Shown: positions 25,393 to 37,158 of the stretch, piece after piece
How the letters are laid out: each line of letters opens with the position of its first letter
Numbering within the stretch: position 1 is the first letter of the stretch
NCBI GenBank assembly: GCA_035041965.1
Contig: JAPYMA010000328.1
Location: forward strand, 328,663 to 392,662
From: Anisakis pegreffii
Taxonomy: Eukaryota > Nematoda > Chromadorea > Rhabditida > Anisakidae
Reading direction: 5' to 3'
Length of the DNA: 64,000 bases
The notes under the pieces: model-generated
What the model saw: only the letters and a program-made list of their open reading frames with translations
The model's database searches: none
Told to the model about the DNA's origin: nothing
Position numbers and translations under genes: made by a program

Positions 25393-26636
25393 TCATTGCC
25401 TCAACGAGAAATGTTCATTGAGCTCTTTATCAATATCATTTATCACGGAAGCCGTATCCAAACGTAAATTATCATACTTGCTCACATAATCTTTCATCTT
25501 CAAATCAGCTCTACCTTCAGCACTGAAAAGTAGTGGCATTTTATTGGAGATCAACTTTTTAATTGAGAAATATCGGGCATTTGCCTACTTTCGACCAGAT
25601 TTCGAAGAAAAATTCAGCATTTTTATAAGATCAAAATATTCCGCAATACATAATCTGCAGGTACAAACACATAAAATTTACTCAACTGAACAATCAACAA
25701 TCAAAAAACTTACCTTTCAATCGCAGAACTCAGGAAATTGAAATCGTGAAGGATCAAGAACTCCTTCAGATCATGTGTCAGCTTCAGTAGTTCATCGGCT
25801 GCTCGAACCTGCAACGAACGTACTACAACTATAATAATGTTTTAATTTTTCAGACTTCAGTTCGTAAGACATAAAATGATTATCTCCACTGCTTCAGCGT
25901 TTTATCAGTGACCAAATCTTGAATCAGAACCTAGCTTTGGTAACAAATACTCAATGGACCAATTACTGAGGCACTAGTGACCATGCATGAGATAAAATAC
26001 GGAATGGAAACACACCATGAGTGCAGCACGTGCAGCCATTTCATTTTTGAGCGTATAGTATTCTGTCATTCGTCCCACCGGATTTCTATGAGCTGCATCG
26101 TCCACATTGACCTATTGAACATATTGCACTATCAAATTACTGCTTAAAAACCAAAAATACTGCAATCAGCAACGATTACATCTAGCCGTATAAGTCAAAT
26201 TACTTAAGAACAAAACTACTCGAATCAACGACTTGAAATTCCAGTCTTTGTTAACTGTTGGAAGCTTTCCTCATTTATGAGGCGCATGTTGGTAATAGGT
26301 AAAATAAACAGTATTGTGGTTTCGGTTGACAAAATATTATATGCGCAATTAGAGGTATTTTTTCAAACGGAAATGGCATAAAATCAAAAGGTTGAACATC
26401 GCTGTTGTATGGGCAATATTTCGTCAACAAAAACAACATTACTCTTTAGTGATTGCAAACGAAGAGAAAATCCAAAAAAAGGCAATTACCTTGGCCGATT
26501 GCAAAATGTTGATGAAGTTATCATTCAAAGACTTGATGTTATCTCGAAGCCGTCGTTTATACTCTTGAATAATCAGTGCTTTTGTAGCCATTGAACGACC
26601 ACTTTTTTTTACTTTTGACATATTTGTGGACGTCAT
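25393..26636 (-). CDS. MED22: Mediator complex subunit 22
   Basis: A head-module subunit of the Mediator co-activator, nuclear, linking regulators to RNA polymerase II. Four exons in minus order: 26636-26490, 26111-26016, 25808-25714, 25522-25393, giving 155 residues. Family landmarks: QEYKRRLRDNIKSLNDNF, followed by ILQSAK at the first junction; a short spacer VNVDDAAHRNPVGRMTEYY; a second helix NEMAARAALMVRAADELLKL; and LTHDLKEFLILHDFNFLSS, the MED22 signature around a KxFLILxDF core. It ends with a helical tail rich in Asp and Lys. Length is in the range of MED22 short forms. The next Met (residue 6) could also start translation. Confidence 0.9.
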
Positions 26637-28190
26637 TTCTAGATGATATCCAAAAATATCTCACCAATGGACACTCTGAAACAAACTGCATATCTCATAC
26701 GAAGTACAAATTTTCAACTAAAATAACAAAAATCGCTGCACATAAAACTGAATGAAAAGTAATTCTTTTTTTCAGCAATATCGCGAAAAACAGAAAAAAT
26801 CACATCGTTGCATTCATGACCGCAAATTTAAAATTTGAAAACTATTAGCCATCATCGACGATAGCATATCTTTGCTTATATCGGAGAGAACTTCAACACC
26901 CAAGTGACGGAATTTGCTCTACGACAATTTGCTCCGCGACAAATGCCACTCGGACAATTTGCATCGCGACATTCTACGATAGCGCGTGCCTCATCATTGA
27001 GTAGTGCGATGGCATGCGCGAGCTTACTCGCGTGCGACCCCCCCCCTCCCCCCACAAAGTAAAAAATTACATCGCATCTCTATTAGTTGTATTTCGCCTC
27101 GCCCTCTCTCTCATTTGTGTCGTACTACAATTTCATTTCGCAACTACTAATCTGCGTTATTTCTCGTGGTGAATGCATTAAGGTGAACATTATGACATGA
27201 GTTTTGGTTTCTGATTTTGGTGGATATAAAGAGGACCGTTTGATTTAAGGTTTGCCGTTCTCGCCTCATGTTATATGGGGTATATGGGGTACAGTGAACA
27301 GAAATCGATGTAAGTGCTGATTCCTTTGAGTTTTTTGAATGTATTTATTCATCGCAATGAATACATTAACACACACATACACAATGTAAAATGTGCCCGA
27401 ACACTCACGCGCTCTATATAATATCATTTCCTCACTTTTTTTCAGAAACTTTCTCACGAATTATTGAGGCGCTCGAGAAAATTTGCCTACACGGAAGCCA
27501 CCAAGCTGTTTCTGTTGTGCTGTTGCTTTAGTTGCGTTCTGCTACTACTTTCCTCCTTTACAATCTTTGTAATTACCTACTTTATAATCTCATTTTTCAC
27601 CTACGTATTATAAAACTTCACCTCTGTAATCAGTGGTTAGTATAGAATCTGTGGTTACACAATTCTTTTCGGCGTTTATTTTGTATTAACACTGTATTAT
27701 ATATCGAAACACAAAGCATTCATATAATACAAACAGAAAAGGGAGGAGATCCTCCAGATGAGATATACGAAAGTCAAGTTTCATCATCCGATTCGATAGC
27801 GCATGATATTTGTGTACATCTTATACATATACCGCTAAGTACAGATTTAAGGTTGTTTTCACATATCACTTTGGTGTCCCTTACGAATCGTCTCTCTCGC
27901 GCTTCTCTTTCGCGCTCCGTCGCGACAATTCTAATATTTTCACCAGCGCGAACATGGCAACTCGTGGTCGACCTCAAGGTAATCCTTTTCATCCCTCATT
28001 ACCACGAGCAGCCTTTAACTAATTTGTTCTAAATTGCTTTGTCTCATATTTTTGATTGTGCAGCTATACATTCCATCAGTCAGCTGTCGTGTATCAACGA
28101 TCATGGAAGGTTCACAAAGACTACCCCTCCTGCTTCTCATTGACGTTTATAACTACGATCTCTTAAAGACGTGGTATTATCAGTACTTCG
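26637..28190. other. Intergenic with repeat debris
   Basis: Contains an imperfect array of GACAATTTGC units (about 26908-26975), a C-rich run at 27039-27053, and the upstream part of a possible transposase gene. An ATG at 27954 (MATRGRPQ) is followed by a GTAATC donor-like site and could be a first exon of the transposase, which I cannot confirm. Confidence 0.35.
26908..26975. repeat. Imperfect GACAATTTGC repeat array
   Basis: Several units of the type CGACAATTTGC(T/A)CYRCGACAA follow each other with spacing of about 15-30 bp. Degenerate; possibly part of a terminal region of an old DNA element. Confidence 0.4.
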
Positions 28191-28847
28191 TTGAAGGAAA
28201 CTATTCCGTTTTCAGCTCCGACATGCATCGTGCCACTGACTTCAATCATGACAGCTGCGCAGATGCAGGACGAGCACTGGACTTATGCGACACTCGGGGC
28301 GACCATGCACGACAGCAAGGTCACATTGGAGTGGTTAGCTATGAGAGGTCTCCTCAAAAACTCCACTCTGTGCACAGTTTGTCAGATCCCATGTAACCTA
28401 CAAGTGAGAACCGCTCGCACTGACGGGTACCAATGGGTCTGCAGAAATTGCGGGAAAACGGAATCAGTCAGGAATGGGTCGTTTTTCAGCAAAAGTCGTC
28501 TGCAGCTGCACCAGTTGGTGACGTACATTTATGGATGGTCCCTTGGCGACCCTTTGCAAAGGATTGTACGCGAGGCGGGCATATCAGCAGTCAGTGCTCA
28601 CACTGGCGTCGATTGGGGTCAGTTTTGCAGGGATATCTGCGAAGAATGGGTGAGGTTGAACCCGCCACAACTTGGTGGCACTGACCCTGATGGTAATCCC
28701 ATTATCGTCGAAATAGACGAATCGAAGTACTTCCGCAGGAAGTACCAAAGGGGCACGTGGCGAGAAGGTTTCATCCGGCGCAGTAATATCAGTGGCGATC
28801 CATTCACATCTTTCCTCGTAGCTGTACGTGGATCGTACCCTGTATGA
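28191..28847 (+). pseudogene. ISXO2 / IS1595-like (Merlin-type) transposase, degenerate
   Basis: A 218-residue open frame with the parts of this DDE transposase family in order. There is an N-terminal zinc-ribbon-like segment (CTVCQIPC ... WVCRNCGKTESVRNGSFF), a helical middle (QLVTYIYGWSLGDP), and the conserved LGGTDPDGNPIIVEIDESKY box leading into FRRKYQRGTWREG. The family then expects a WVFGG-type segment, but here that is replaced by an unrelated stretch before FLVAV reappears, and the frame ends soon after. The C-terminal catalytic residues are therefore missing. A good acceptor (TTTTCAG) lies at 28216, so an upstream exon is possible. No terminal inverted repeats were found. These elements are frequent in enoplean nematodes and other invertebrates. 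Confidence 0.75.
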
Positions 28848-29356
28848 GTTCCGACCACGTAAAACACGTCTTTGGATATTCCGATTTGCCGTTTCAATTT
28901 CAGCTCAGCTCGTGTGCACATGTTCGTATGCACATTTACCGTTCATCATTGAATGCTCTTGCATTTCTTATCATATATTGTTTACTTGTTCGATATCACT
29001 GATTGCTCATTTATCTCTTAAAATGTATAGTTCACTTATTCCAAGCACATATATTTTCTCATCGCTTCAAAATTACTCTGTTTGCTGTGATAACTGTTGT
29101 ACGGAAAGATGGAAACAAAAATGTGTATATGCTGTTCTCGGACAATGACATCGCATTGCAATTCATTACATGACTGTAGCAACAACGAAACATGCAAAGA
29201 TTGGAATTAGCAAGATCATGAACTGGAGCAGTGAGGACGCCTCTCCGTTATGTACTCATCACAGTGCTAACAATAAGCTAAAAAAACAGACAACAAAAAC
29301 AGCGACGGGTAACCAGTTAAAACAAGAAAAAAGGAAAAGATGTTGATGAACTTTTT

Positions 29357-29534
29357 CTAACACATCCAATTCATTTTAACCCATCATCAAGCCTCCAACC
29401 CCGTTAAATGATTTTACTGACCTATTCTACAATCCCTGATACACTGCACAATACTACTAACACATCCAATTCATTTTAACCCATCATCAAGCCTCCAACC
29501 CCGTTAAATGATTTTTCCGACCTATTCTACAATC
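29357..29534. repeat. Two-copy direct repeat, units of about 78 bp
   Basis: The segment from CTAACACATCCAATTCATTT to CCTATTCTACAATC occurs at 29357-29434 and again at 29458-29534. The copies are nearly identical (a difference of TACTGA versus TTCCGA near the end). Spacer about 23 bp. Confidence 0.85.
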
Positions 29535-30319
29535 ACGCTACTGATTCCCTTGCAGTGCTGCAATTTACTACTAAATACACACACTGATGAAGGCATATTA
29601 TGTATCACTGTGCAGCTCGTGAAATATTCTTAAGTTCGATGAAGATCGCAAATTGGTTCCTGTGGAATCTCGCTCAATCATTAGTCTATGAATTTCGGGA
29701 ATATTGAAAGTGATCGAAGGGTCAGCCAAATAAAAGTTTCAGTGTTCATATAAGACACGTCTTTGCGAAAGCATCAATCTGCCCGATGTCCCCCCCCTCT
29801 TATTAAATTCCAGGAGTCCACTGACAAAATCAATTCTAATTTTAGTTACTGCAAAAGCCGCAATAATAACGGTACAGATATACAATTCACACATTCGCAT
29901 GTGTGAATTCAGGAATATTTGTTTGTGTGATGTCTTGTCGTGACGAAGCGCCTTCTCTTTTTGTTCCGAAAATCGAGTTGTTGGCCCGGCCAGTCGATTC
30001 GGTCTGGTCTAGGATATTCGACTCGCTGACAGGTTGCCCTCAGCTATTTAGTCACCTAAAGTTCGTTCCGTTTCGACTCTTGAGCAATGCGAGCGTGTGT
30101 TCACCACTTTTTGAGCGTAATATAAAACTCGTGCTATGCGATGCATTACAACCTCCTGAATCCACTGAGAGGTGTTCCTTCCTTTTGATGCGGTCACGCG
30201 GGGAACCCAGGTAACATAAGTAATCAATGAACTCAGTTAAGTAATTGAACATTATTGATCATGTTCATACTGGCTGCTGTTTTAGTGCGGTGCAATGACT
30301 TGAGGCCCAGACTTAGGCT

Positions 30320-30376
30320 TAGGCCTTTTTAGTTTTTGCACGGGATCTCAGGCCTTGCAAACACCAAAAAAGCCTA
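30320..30376. repeat. Imperfect hairpin
   Basis: Arms TAGGCCTTTTTAGTTTTTGCA (split here as 30320-30340) and its imperfect reverse complement at 30356-30376, with 15 bp between them. About 17 of 21 positions pair. Confidence 0.6.
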
Positions 30377-31367
30377 GGGTACTGAATAAAGAGATCCACG
30401 AAGCATTGCTATTGTTAGTGATAACAGAATGCAGAATCTGGACTTCTTTGTTGCGAAAATTTTACTAGCATATTTCCAATCTTATTGTTAGCATAAAAGC
30501 AAACCAAGAAATCGAACTAAAAGCGTCATTTAAGCAAAATTGAGAAATAACCATATTTTATCGTAATGACCATGGCACTATAGCTTGAATGCTCTGCTCG
30601 TTTCATTTAAAATTTTTTTTAAACATTTAAAAGCAGAAGACGGGCTGTAATAATTTTTTGGCTACCTTTTAGTTGCTAGGTTTTATCTCGAACGAACATG
30701 AAAATTATTGATAACAGTTGGAGTCCTTAATGAACGCTATCGTTCATTTTCCATCCGATATCTGAAGTGCCTTTCAATTGAACGCATTCTATCGTGACGT
30801 TGCTTTTCGGCAAAAACGATCACTTCACAGTACTTGTTACCATGAACACTCATCGGTTCAGCACTAGTGTTTCATGTTTTCGTTTCACCCGGCTGGTTCC
30901 GTTGCAGTTCTGATATCTCAATACTGAATTTTAGACTTCTTAGGGAACCAATAAATTGTTTGGCTTCTTGAGAAGAGCGCTGAGCAAAGGTGCCCGCCCG
31001 TGTCGTTGGAATCTCGCTTATTTGCAGATCTGCTGAAACTTTTAAGAGGTTTTACTTGAGCATTATTCTCTAGGAACACTCAAACATCTTCCCGTTGTTC
31101 AAAGTGCTGAATGTTCAAACTGAATGGATGAACAGTCTGGCCGATGAACAATCCTGAAATTCTCGTGGATTTATGCGAGCCGATTGTATCAAGCAGTCTA
31201 ATATGGTAGGATGTTCGCTCACCTTGAACCGAAACTTGAATATCGCGTTGTGCGAGCTGACATTTCTGGACGAGGTATGAGAACAGTTTCGAACACAAAG
31301 AGAAGTCGATCAGGTTTCAGAGAGAGCAAAGCGTTCGTTCAGCTGTGAGCTTGGGCGGTTGAAAGCA

Positions 31368-32634
31368 ATGAATATCACGTCATCATTTATTTTATTGCAT
31401 TACGTACTCCATCGATCATCGTTTATCATCGGTCAACCATTCAGCACTATCAACTCCACCAACTTCACCTATCTTGTCGAAGAATGTCTAAAACACTGTG
31501 CATCACTTTTTTGTCCTGGATTCTCAATAACTTCGTCTGGCTATTGCTTACTTTTCAATAGCCGTGAATCGCTGACACCGAATTCAACAGCGTTCAGTTA
31601 TACGCTCGAACCGAATAGTGATCATCCAGACCAGTGCAGTTATACAGAACTCGAACAAAACAACCACCAGACAGTATCAACAGGTTGTTTCTGAATCAGT
31701 CCGCGAGAGTGCGGTAATTTATTCGATTTGGAATGATAAGAATTGTTTCGATAAAAATTGCTTCTTCGGAAGAACAATTGTTCCAATCGAATGCAGTGTT
31801 CCGAAGCCGCGGATTTATCTAACTAGAGACATTTGAATGACTTCAGTAGCACATATTCGACTTGCAGTCTGGTACAATTGAAGGGTAGTTTCGAAAAATT
31901 TCTTGTCTATTCGGGTGATTTGCAGGCCGGGACATTTCGGGAGAAAGACCACTAGATGAGGTGCTGTCACCGACCCATTCCAAAGCTGAGGGTGATGGAG
32001 CTAAGACGGAGCGAATTCCAATGAAACCCATGCCACCACATAAGATGTTGCTAACAGCGAATTCCAACGATATAAGTAACGGAACAAAGATGGAACAAGG
32101 TGGAAAATTGACAAATATCGTGAATTCACTATCAAAAACATCAAAGGATCTGATTAGTTTAATTATTTGATCTTCTCAATGATCTCATGGTTTCTTCTCG
32201 TTTCAGACGATTATTTATTAACTGGTACGAAGCCATAAAGTCGCTGAGAATTGCCTAAAACCTGGCCATTTTGAGGGATTCTCTTGGTTGTCATTTCGCA
32301 ATGTTATCGCAACGAAATCCCTATTCCAATGAGTTTCCTTATTGTTGGTTCCTTGTGGATTCTATTCACAGAATTTTTTGCTTTGATTTTCAGCATCCAC
32401 AAAGTTTCGATGTGCAGACGGCGTTGATTGTCCTTTGAAGAAAACTGTACAACCTGTAAGGGAAGAATCTTTTCATCAAAAGTTTTGATTACATTTCAAC
32501 GTTAGAAATTGAACTGAAAATTGCTAAGTGTTGTTATTTGTTCGTTGATCAAATATTGACTGATCTATGCTGTTTTCAGACGGAATCATTGACTCAAGCC
32601 AAAGCAATACAAAGCATTCAGTACAGTTTACAAG
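31368..32634 (+). CDS. Secreted protein with PAN/apple-like cysteine pattern (3'-partial)
   Basis: Exons 31368-31683, 31926-32099, 32394-32455 and 32580-32634 join in phase (105 codons plus 1 base, then 57, 20 and 18). The N-terminus is hydrophobic (ITSSFILLHYVLHRSSFIIG), fitting a signal peptide. Next comes YLVEECLKHCASLFCPGFSI followed by YCLLFNS and a later Cys. This C-x3-C-x4-C ... C spacing resembles PAN/apple modules, which bind proteins or sugars outside the cell. The second exon is Pro/Lys/Asn-rich without cysteines. The third contains FRCADGVDCPLKK. After the fourth exon (TTACAAG/GTTGTT donor) I lose the reading. A C-type-lectin-like fragment on the same strand 2.2 kb downstream could be the end of the same gene. 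The family call rests on cysteine spacing only. Confidence 0.5.
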
Positions 32635-32989
32635 GTTGTTTATGGATGCTCATATTACCTAGAAGTTTGATAATCCATTGGCCATTAAACTGTTGATGAA
32701 GATTTGCGGGCAGATGCATTTTCATTGAAGTGAGGCTATCGGAAAGATCGTTTCAGCATGCGAGAGGACTCTCAATGAAATTTCTTCCACAATCATTTTT
32801 TAAACTTTCACATAAAGTTGAGATTGCGTACAAAGAGTGAAACTCACCTATGAAGTTACCAACCTTGTTGTACGGTGCATTTAAAGATAGTGATATCCGT
32901 ATGCCTACAATTTCAGAATTTAATTTGAATGAAACTTCGTCTCCCTCAATATTTTGACCGAGGATGCTTGACTCATTCACTTGTGTTTA

Positions 32990-33012
32990 CTGGAGATGGG
33001 GGGGGGGGGGGT
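32990..33012. repeat. G-run
   Basis: A run of about 13 G residues after GAGATG at 33000-33012. Simple sequence. Confidence 0.7.
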
Positions 33013-33216
33013 TGAATTATGATATAAACCGGCTTGGAACAAATTGATAGGGAGCGTAATCAGGAACACTATCTGCGATATGGTTAAGCGCGACGCTGAT
33101 AATGGAACATCCCGTTTTCGTAGACTAAAAGTGAGATCCTAAGTGTACGTTGTTTACTGGGAAGGATTAACATTGCTACGGTAAAGTAAGCTTACAGTCA
33201 CGAAACGTTTTGGAGC

Positions 33217-33547
33217 TAGGGTTGGGTCGGGGCCTCGACCGCACTCAAAACAGACTGTTTGTTCGGTGGCAAGCAAGCGATAAATTTCGGTGCGATCAAC
33301 TGAAACCGAACGTGGCGAAATTTCGAGTAACACTGAAATTCAGCGGGCTCTAAAAATCGGCGGTTCTCGACTGCAACTGAAAGGACTTGTTCGATCGGTG
33401 ACCTCGGCAAACCGAACTTCGATTACCACCGACTGGAAACTGATCGATGCTCGAAATTTGTCTATCAGTTGCCTCTAAAAATCGATGGCCTCTGACCGGG
33501 ATTTTGATTTGAGACCACCGCAAAAAATACCGCGGTTCCCAACACTA
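33217..33547. mobile_element. Candidate miniature hAT-like element, 331 bp
   Basis: The left end TAGGGTTGGGTCGG and the right end, read on the minus strand, TAGTGTTGGGAACC form short terminal inverted repeats that fit the hAT end rule (C/T)A(A/G)NG. The flanks TTTGGAGC and TTTGAGCC are similar but not identical, so the target duplication, if real, has decayed. The interior has no coding capacity. Confidence 0.45.
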
Positions 33548-34854
33548 TTTGAGCCAACACGCTTCACTCTATCTATCAAAATGGGTGATGTAAGGTTATG
33601 AAATAACGTGAAATGATGAATATATTGATATTTGCATTCAACATTTCGTTTGTCGATCTCCTCACTTTGAATGAATCTGCTCGCATATGGCAAAAGGCTT
33701 CTTCCGATCCAGCTGACGCCTTCTGGTTGCCCTAACTCCTGCACTGTGACGGCTCATTTGCACTGAATCGTTCAATATCGACTCTTGAAAATGTTTCAGA
33801 AACAAGTGACGTTTGCGAATCCACAGGTTTGATGATTCAAACTCCATTAGGCCGACATTGTGTAGTACAGGTGTGTTTACATCGTGAGTACATGCAACCT
33901 TGATCACATTTCCTGGTTCGAAGTAGCGATGATTCTGTTCTATACTTTGGCAAACTGTTCTATTGCTCTCTTCAGTTATTTTGTTCCGTTCTGTTCTCCG
34001 CGTCCTTTTTGTTGCAACTGTTCTGTTAGATTCTTTGAAATAAAACGAGAGCAGACCTGAAATAGAGCAATTTGACTGGAATAGAAACATCGATTCGAAC
34101 ACATCCTCTTTATCCATAGCTAATTTTCATTCACAGCCAAACTGATTCATGCTCGCTTTGGTTTCATTCCCCTTGGCATTTAACAGGACTATCTCACTCA
34201 GAAAAAGACGTTTTCATCCCTTCCCCTTATGATTTTCCCGAATGCCATCAGTAAGTTTGAGTTGCCCATTTTCATCATGATACTATCGCGATATCCACTC
34301 CCCATATCGTTGTTGCTTCGACTGAATGAAATTGATAATTTCTTTTCATAGCTTATTTTTGATTAATATCTATATTACCATCATGTACTCATCAATTTGT
34401 CCAGCTGAAGTGATCACCATTTTGGGGACAATCAGCACTGAAGAAGTGCGAAATCCTAACCTCACCCTATAGATAAGTTCGGCTTGAGATTAAACGATAC
34501 AGCCAAGTGTCTGAAATTGAGATCAAGACTGCTGTTATCGCAATAAAATTTTTCATTTTGAGTCAAAATCCATTCTACGGGAGAAACCTTAAGCGGTTTT
34601 TAAAATGAATTCCGTGCCAAGAGAAAGAACTTTGCTGCGATCAGACAATATGCCTGTATTCCAGACGTACTTTTACACTGTTCCCTTTTTAATGCGCATG
34701 AGCAATGAGGATTTAAGGGTACTTGGAACAACTGATGAATACTCTGTAATAGGTTCATTGAAGATTATGTGGGACATGAAAAATTTCCAATAGCCAATTC
34801 CCAATGTAATAAATACAATTTGCCAAATGGGAACTATTTCTTTAATGAAACTTG

Positions 34855-35623
34855 ATCTTGAGGCTAAATATTCGAATTAAGATAGTCCATGAAAACAACA
34901 TTGGCAGATTTGATGCGCAAAGTGCATGCCGTGAGCATGTGATTGATTCATCTGGAAGGCCATGGATCTTCAGGCCTGAAAACAAAGGTTTGTTTTCATC
35001 CATTGAGAACATCTTTCCAAGACCCGATCTTTCTCATTTGACCATTGCAACCCAGCAATTCAAGACCATATGTAAGCGTATGTCCACAGCGGTGGGGATT
35101 TTTTGAAAAAGGATGATGCTTACTCACTACTCACATTGCAATCAGAAACATTCGAACCGCTCATGTTGGTTGATCACGAGTTTGATCAGAGTTGCCGGCT
35201 CACTGTTCGTAACAGAAGTGTGCTCACGGTTGTTCGCTCACTGTTCATGCTCACATTTTGCTCAAACGCTCTTAACTTTCTGATCACCCCGGAGTGACAT
35301 CTTCATTGAGCAATTATACGGCAATGAGAATATCTAAAATTGATTATACACTTAAAAGCAATTTCACATGTTAAACTGAAACCCACTGTTGATTTTACAT
35401 CGATATTTCAAACTCACTGCTAATTTAAGGTTACTATATCAAAAACATTACAGGAAAAAAATACACGTTATGGATGGTATATTATAATTATGAAATACCT
35501 TATTTTAATGGGAATCAGTGTAAAGTTGCGTATGTGACTTATCTAAACTCGACTTATGCACATGTAGAGTATGGATGGAAATTATGTGGAGATTATGCCG
35601 ACGGCTACGTGTGTGTCAAGTGA
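34855..35623 (+). CDS. C-type-lectin-like domain fragment
   Basis: Two plus-strand pieces look like the two halves of a C-type-lectin-like fold. The first (about 34887-35076) has FDAQSACREHVIDSSGRPW followed by IFRPENKG and IENIF, like the helix after the first conserved Cys. The second (35454-35623, acceptor CATTACAG, TGA stop) has LWMVYYNYEIPYFNGNQC and ends GWKLCGDYADGYVCVK, matching the closing W..C.....YVC pattern. Direct joining at the nearest donor (ATAT/GTAAGC) makes a stop codon, so either another donor (for example AAAG/GTTTGT at about 34987) or a missing exon is needed, or the gene is broken. It may be the C-terminal part of the secreted protein at 31368. Confidence 0.5.
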
Positions 35624-37158
35624 AATCTCATGTTTTATTTCATAATTTTCGAAAACGAGTTTCATGATTTCTACAAAAATTAATTTCGATTTCTTCTGTA
35701 ACAACCATGATACGATCGGTACAGAGCATTTATATCATGAAAGTCCGAATTTTTGTTCATATATTCAAGCTTACGTCCACATTTTGATGAAACTATTGTC
35801 TTGTGGATATGAAGTATATTATCAATGGATTGAATAAAGTTATCGCTGGTTGGATAAACAATCTTGTAGTTATAAGTTCTTGAAGCAGAACGAAATGCTC
35901 AACAATTCATGATATTTCATTGAATTTTTAACTGATTTTGCAAAGAACGCATTCAAACGACGATAGGTGAAGAGTATAATGAATACTGCAAAACATCTTT
36001 TGCTTGTCAAAAAAAATCGCTCCAGATAAGCAATGAGAAATCGTTCTTAGTAACAAAATTTTTTGCTCTACAGATCGAAATTTTTCATCATTTCAAATTG
36101 TTTATATTATGCCACATTGACATTGCCGAATTTACCACAGGTTGCTCTTGGCTGTATCAATCAGAGCGCATCCTAATAATTTCAATATCGATGCATTGCC
36201 CTCATTCGCTAATAGACGGCCATAATCAGAAGCTACGTAATTAATCTCTGTTAACCATTTTAATTCGTACAATACCTACCTGAACGACGATCGATGCAGT
36301 TCAGTTTGGTTTCTTTCTCTTTCTTTGCCTTTCGAGAACAAAAGTTTGGTGCAGGTGTCATTGAGCAGAATTGTCATGCGTCCTTCAAAGCATTCTGGAA
36401 GGGACAAACATACGAGAAGAATCAGTAGCCACCATTAACTCGGCCTTTACGGAAAAAAATTCTAATTGTAGTGTCAGGGTGATTATGATAAGATTTCTTT
36501 ATTATTTCCAGTTTGGTTGCTCCGTTTTTTTTTCTGTGGTAGGATTGGAAATATACTCGTGGAATGTTTTTAACCAAAGGGGTCCACATTTCTCGTTCTG
36601 TTATAACCGACAGTGGCAGCTTTGCAAATCTCAATACTCGATGCACTAGGCCAAGACTAACCATGCACCATGGAACAACATCGCTCGAAAAAATCGGGAA
36701 ACGCCGATATATGAAAATATTTTTTCAATTGTCAGGTATATGAATCCTTAAAAGCGAAAATTGATCAGTTGAGAATATCTGTTTCATTCCACGGTGAAAT
36801 GCAGTCAAACACAGTTTGATTCTACTGTGAATCTGAAGATCGTCTACACATGGAAGAGCGAGTTTCTGATAAAACACGGAATGAATGATCGCCTTAACAA
36901 AAAGGAATCGTATGTTAATTGTTGCGATATGATCTGTGATCAAGATGATAACCCTCATGACTGTTTGCTATTTGGAAAATGGAATGAATCGGCATATGAG
37001 ATTCCAATATGTATAACTAGTGCAAATGGCGCAACAACCGTATTCCTGCAGACAGTCGTCTCAACTCTTCATTCTCGTCGACAATGCTCAGGCCCCTCAA
37101 CGCTTACGATTAGTGTCGTGCTGCTGCGATCAACTAGAAACCCGACATCGTCAAGTGA
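35624..37158. other. Intergenic, nothing firm
   Basis: A plus-strand open frame at 36794-37165 (contains YTWKSEFLIKHGMNDRL and CCDMICDQDDNPHDC) has coding-like composition. It has no family match and no convincing acceptor. The rest shows no supported feature. Confidence 0.3.

Larger units (their letters stand above)
28848..31367. other. Intergenic with a tandem repeat and a hairpin
   Basis: No gene can be supported. It contains the direct repeat at 29357-29534, a hairpin at 30320-30376, a short C-run near 29791, and open frames (29903-30214 plus, 31298-31080 minus) without family features. Confidence 0.4.

Noticed and set aside
31705..31836. Open frame with CFDKNCFFGR inside the PAN/apple gene
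   Set aside because: Exons 31368-31683 and 31926-32099 join in phase without it, so it is probably intronic.
33662..34117. Minus-strand 151-codon open frame
   Set aside because: Its Arg/Thr/Asn-rich middle comes from the low-complexity TTCTGTTCC-type sequence also seen in the 52.7-kb intron. There is no domain or splice support.
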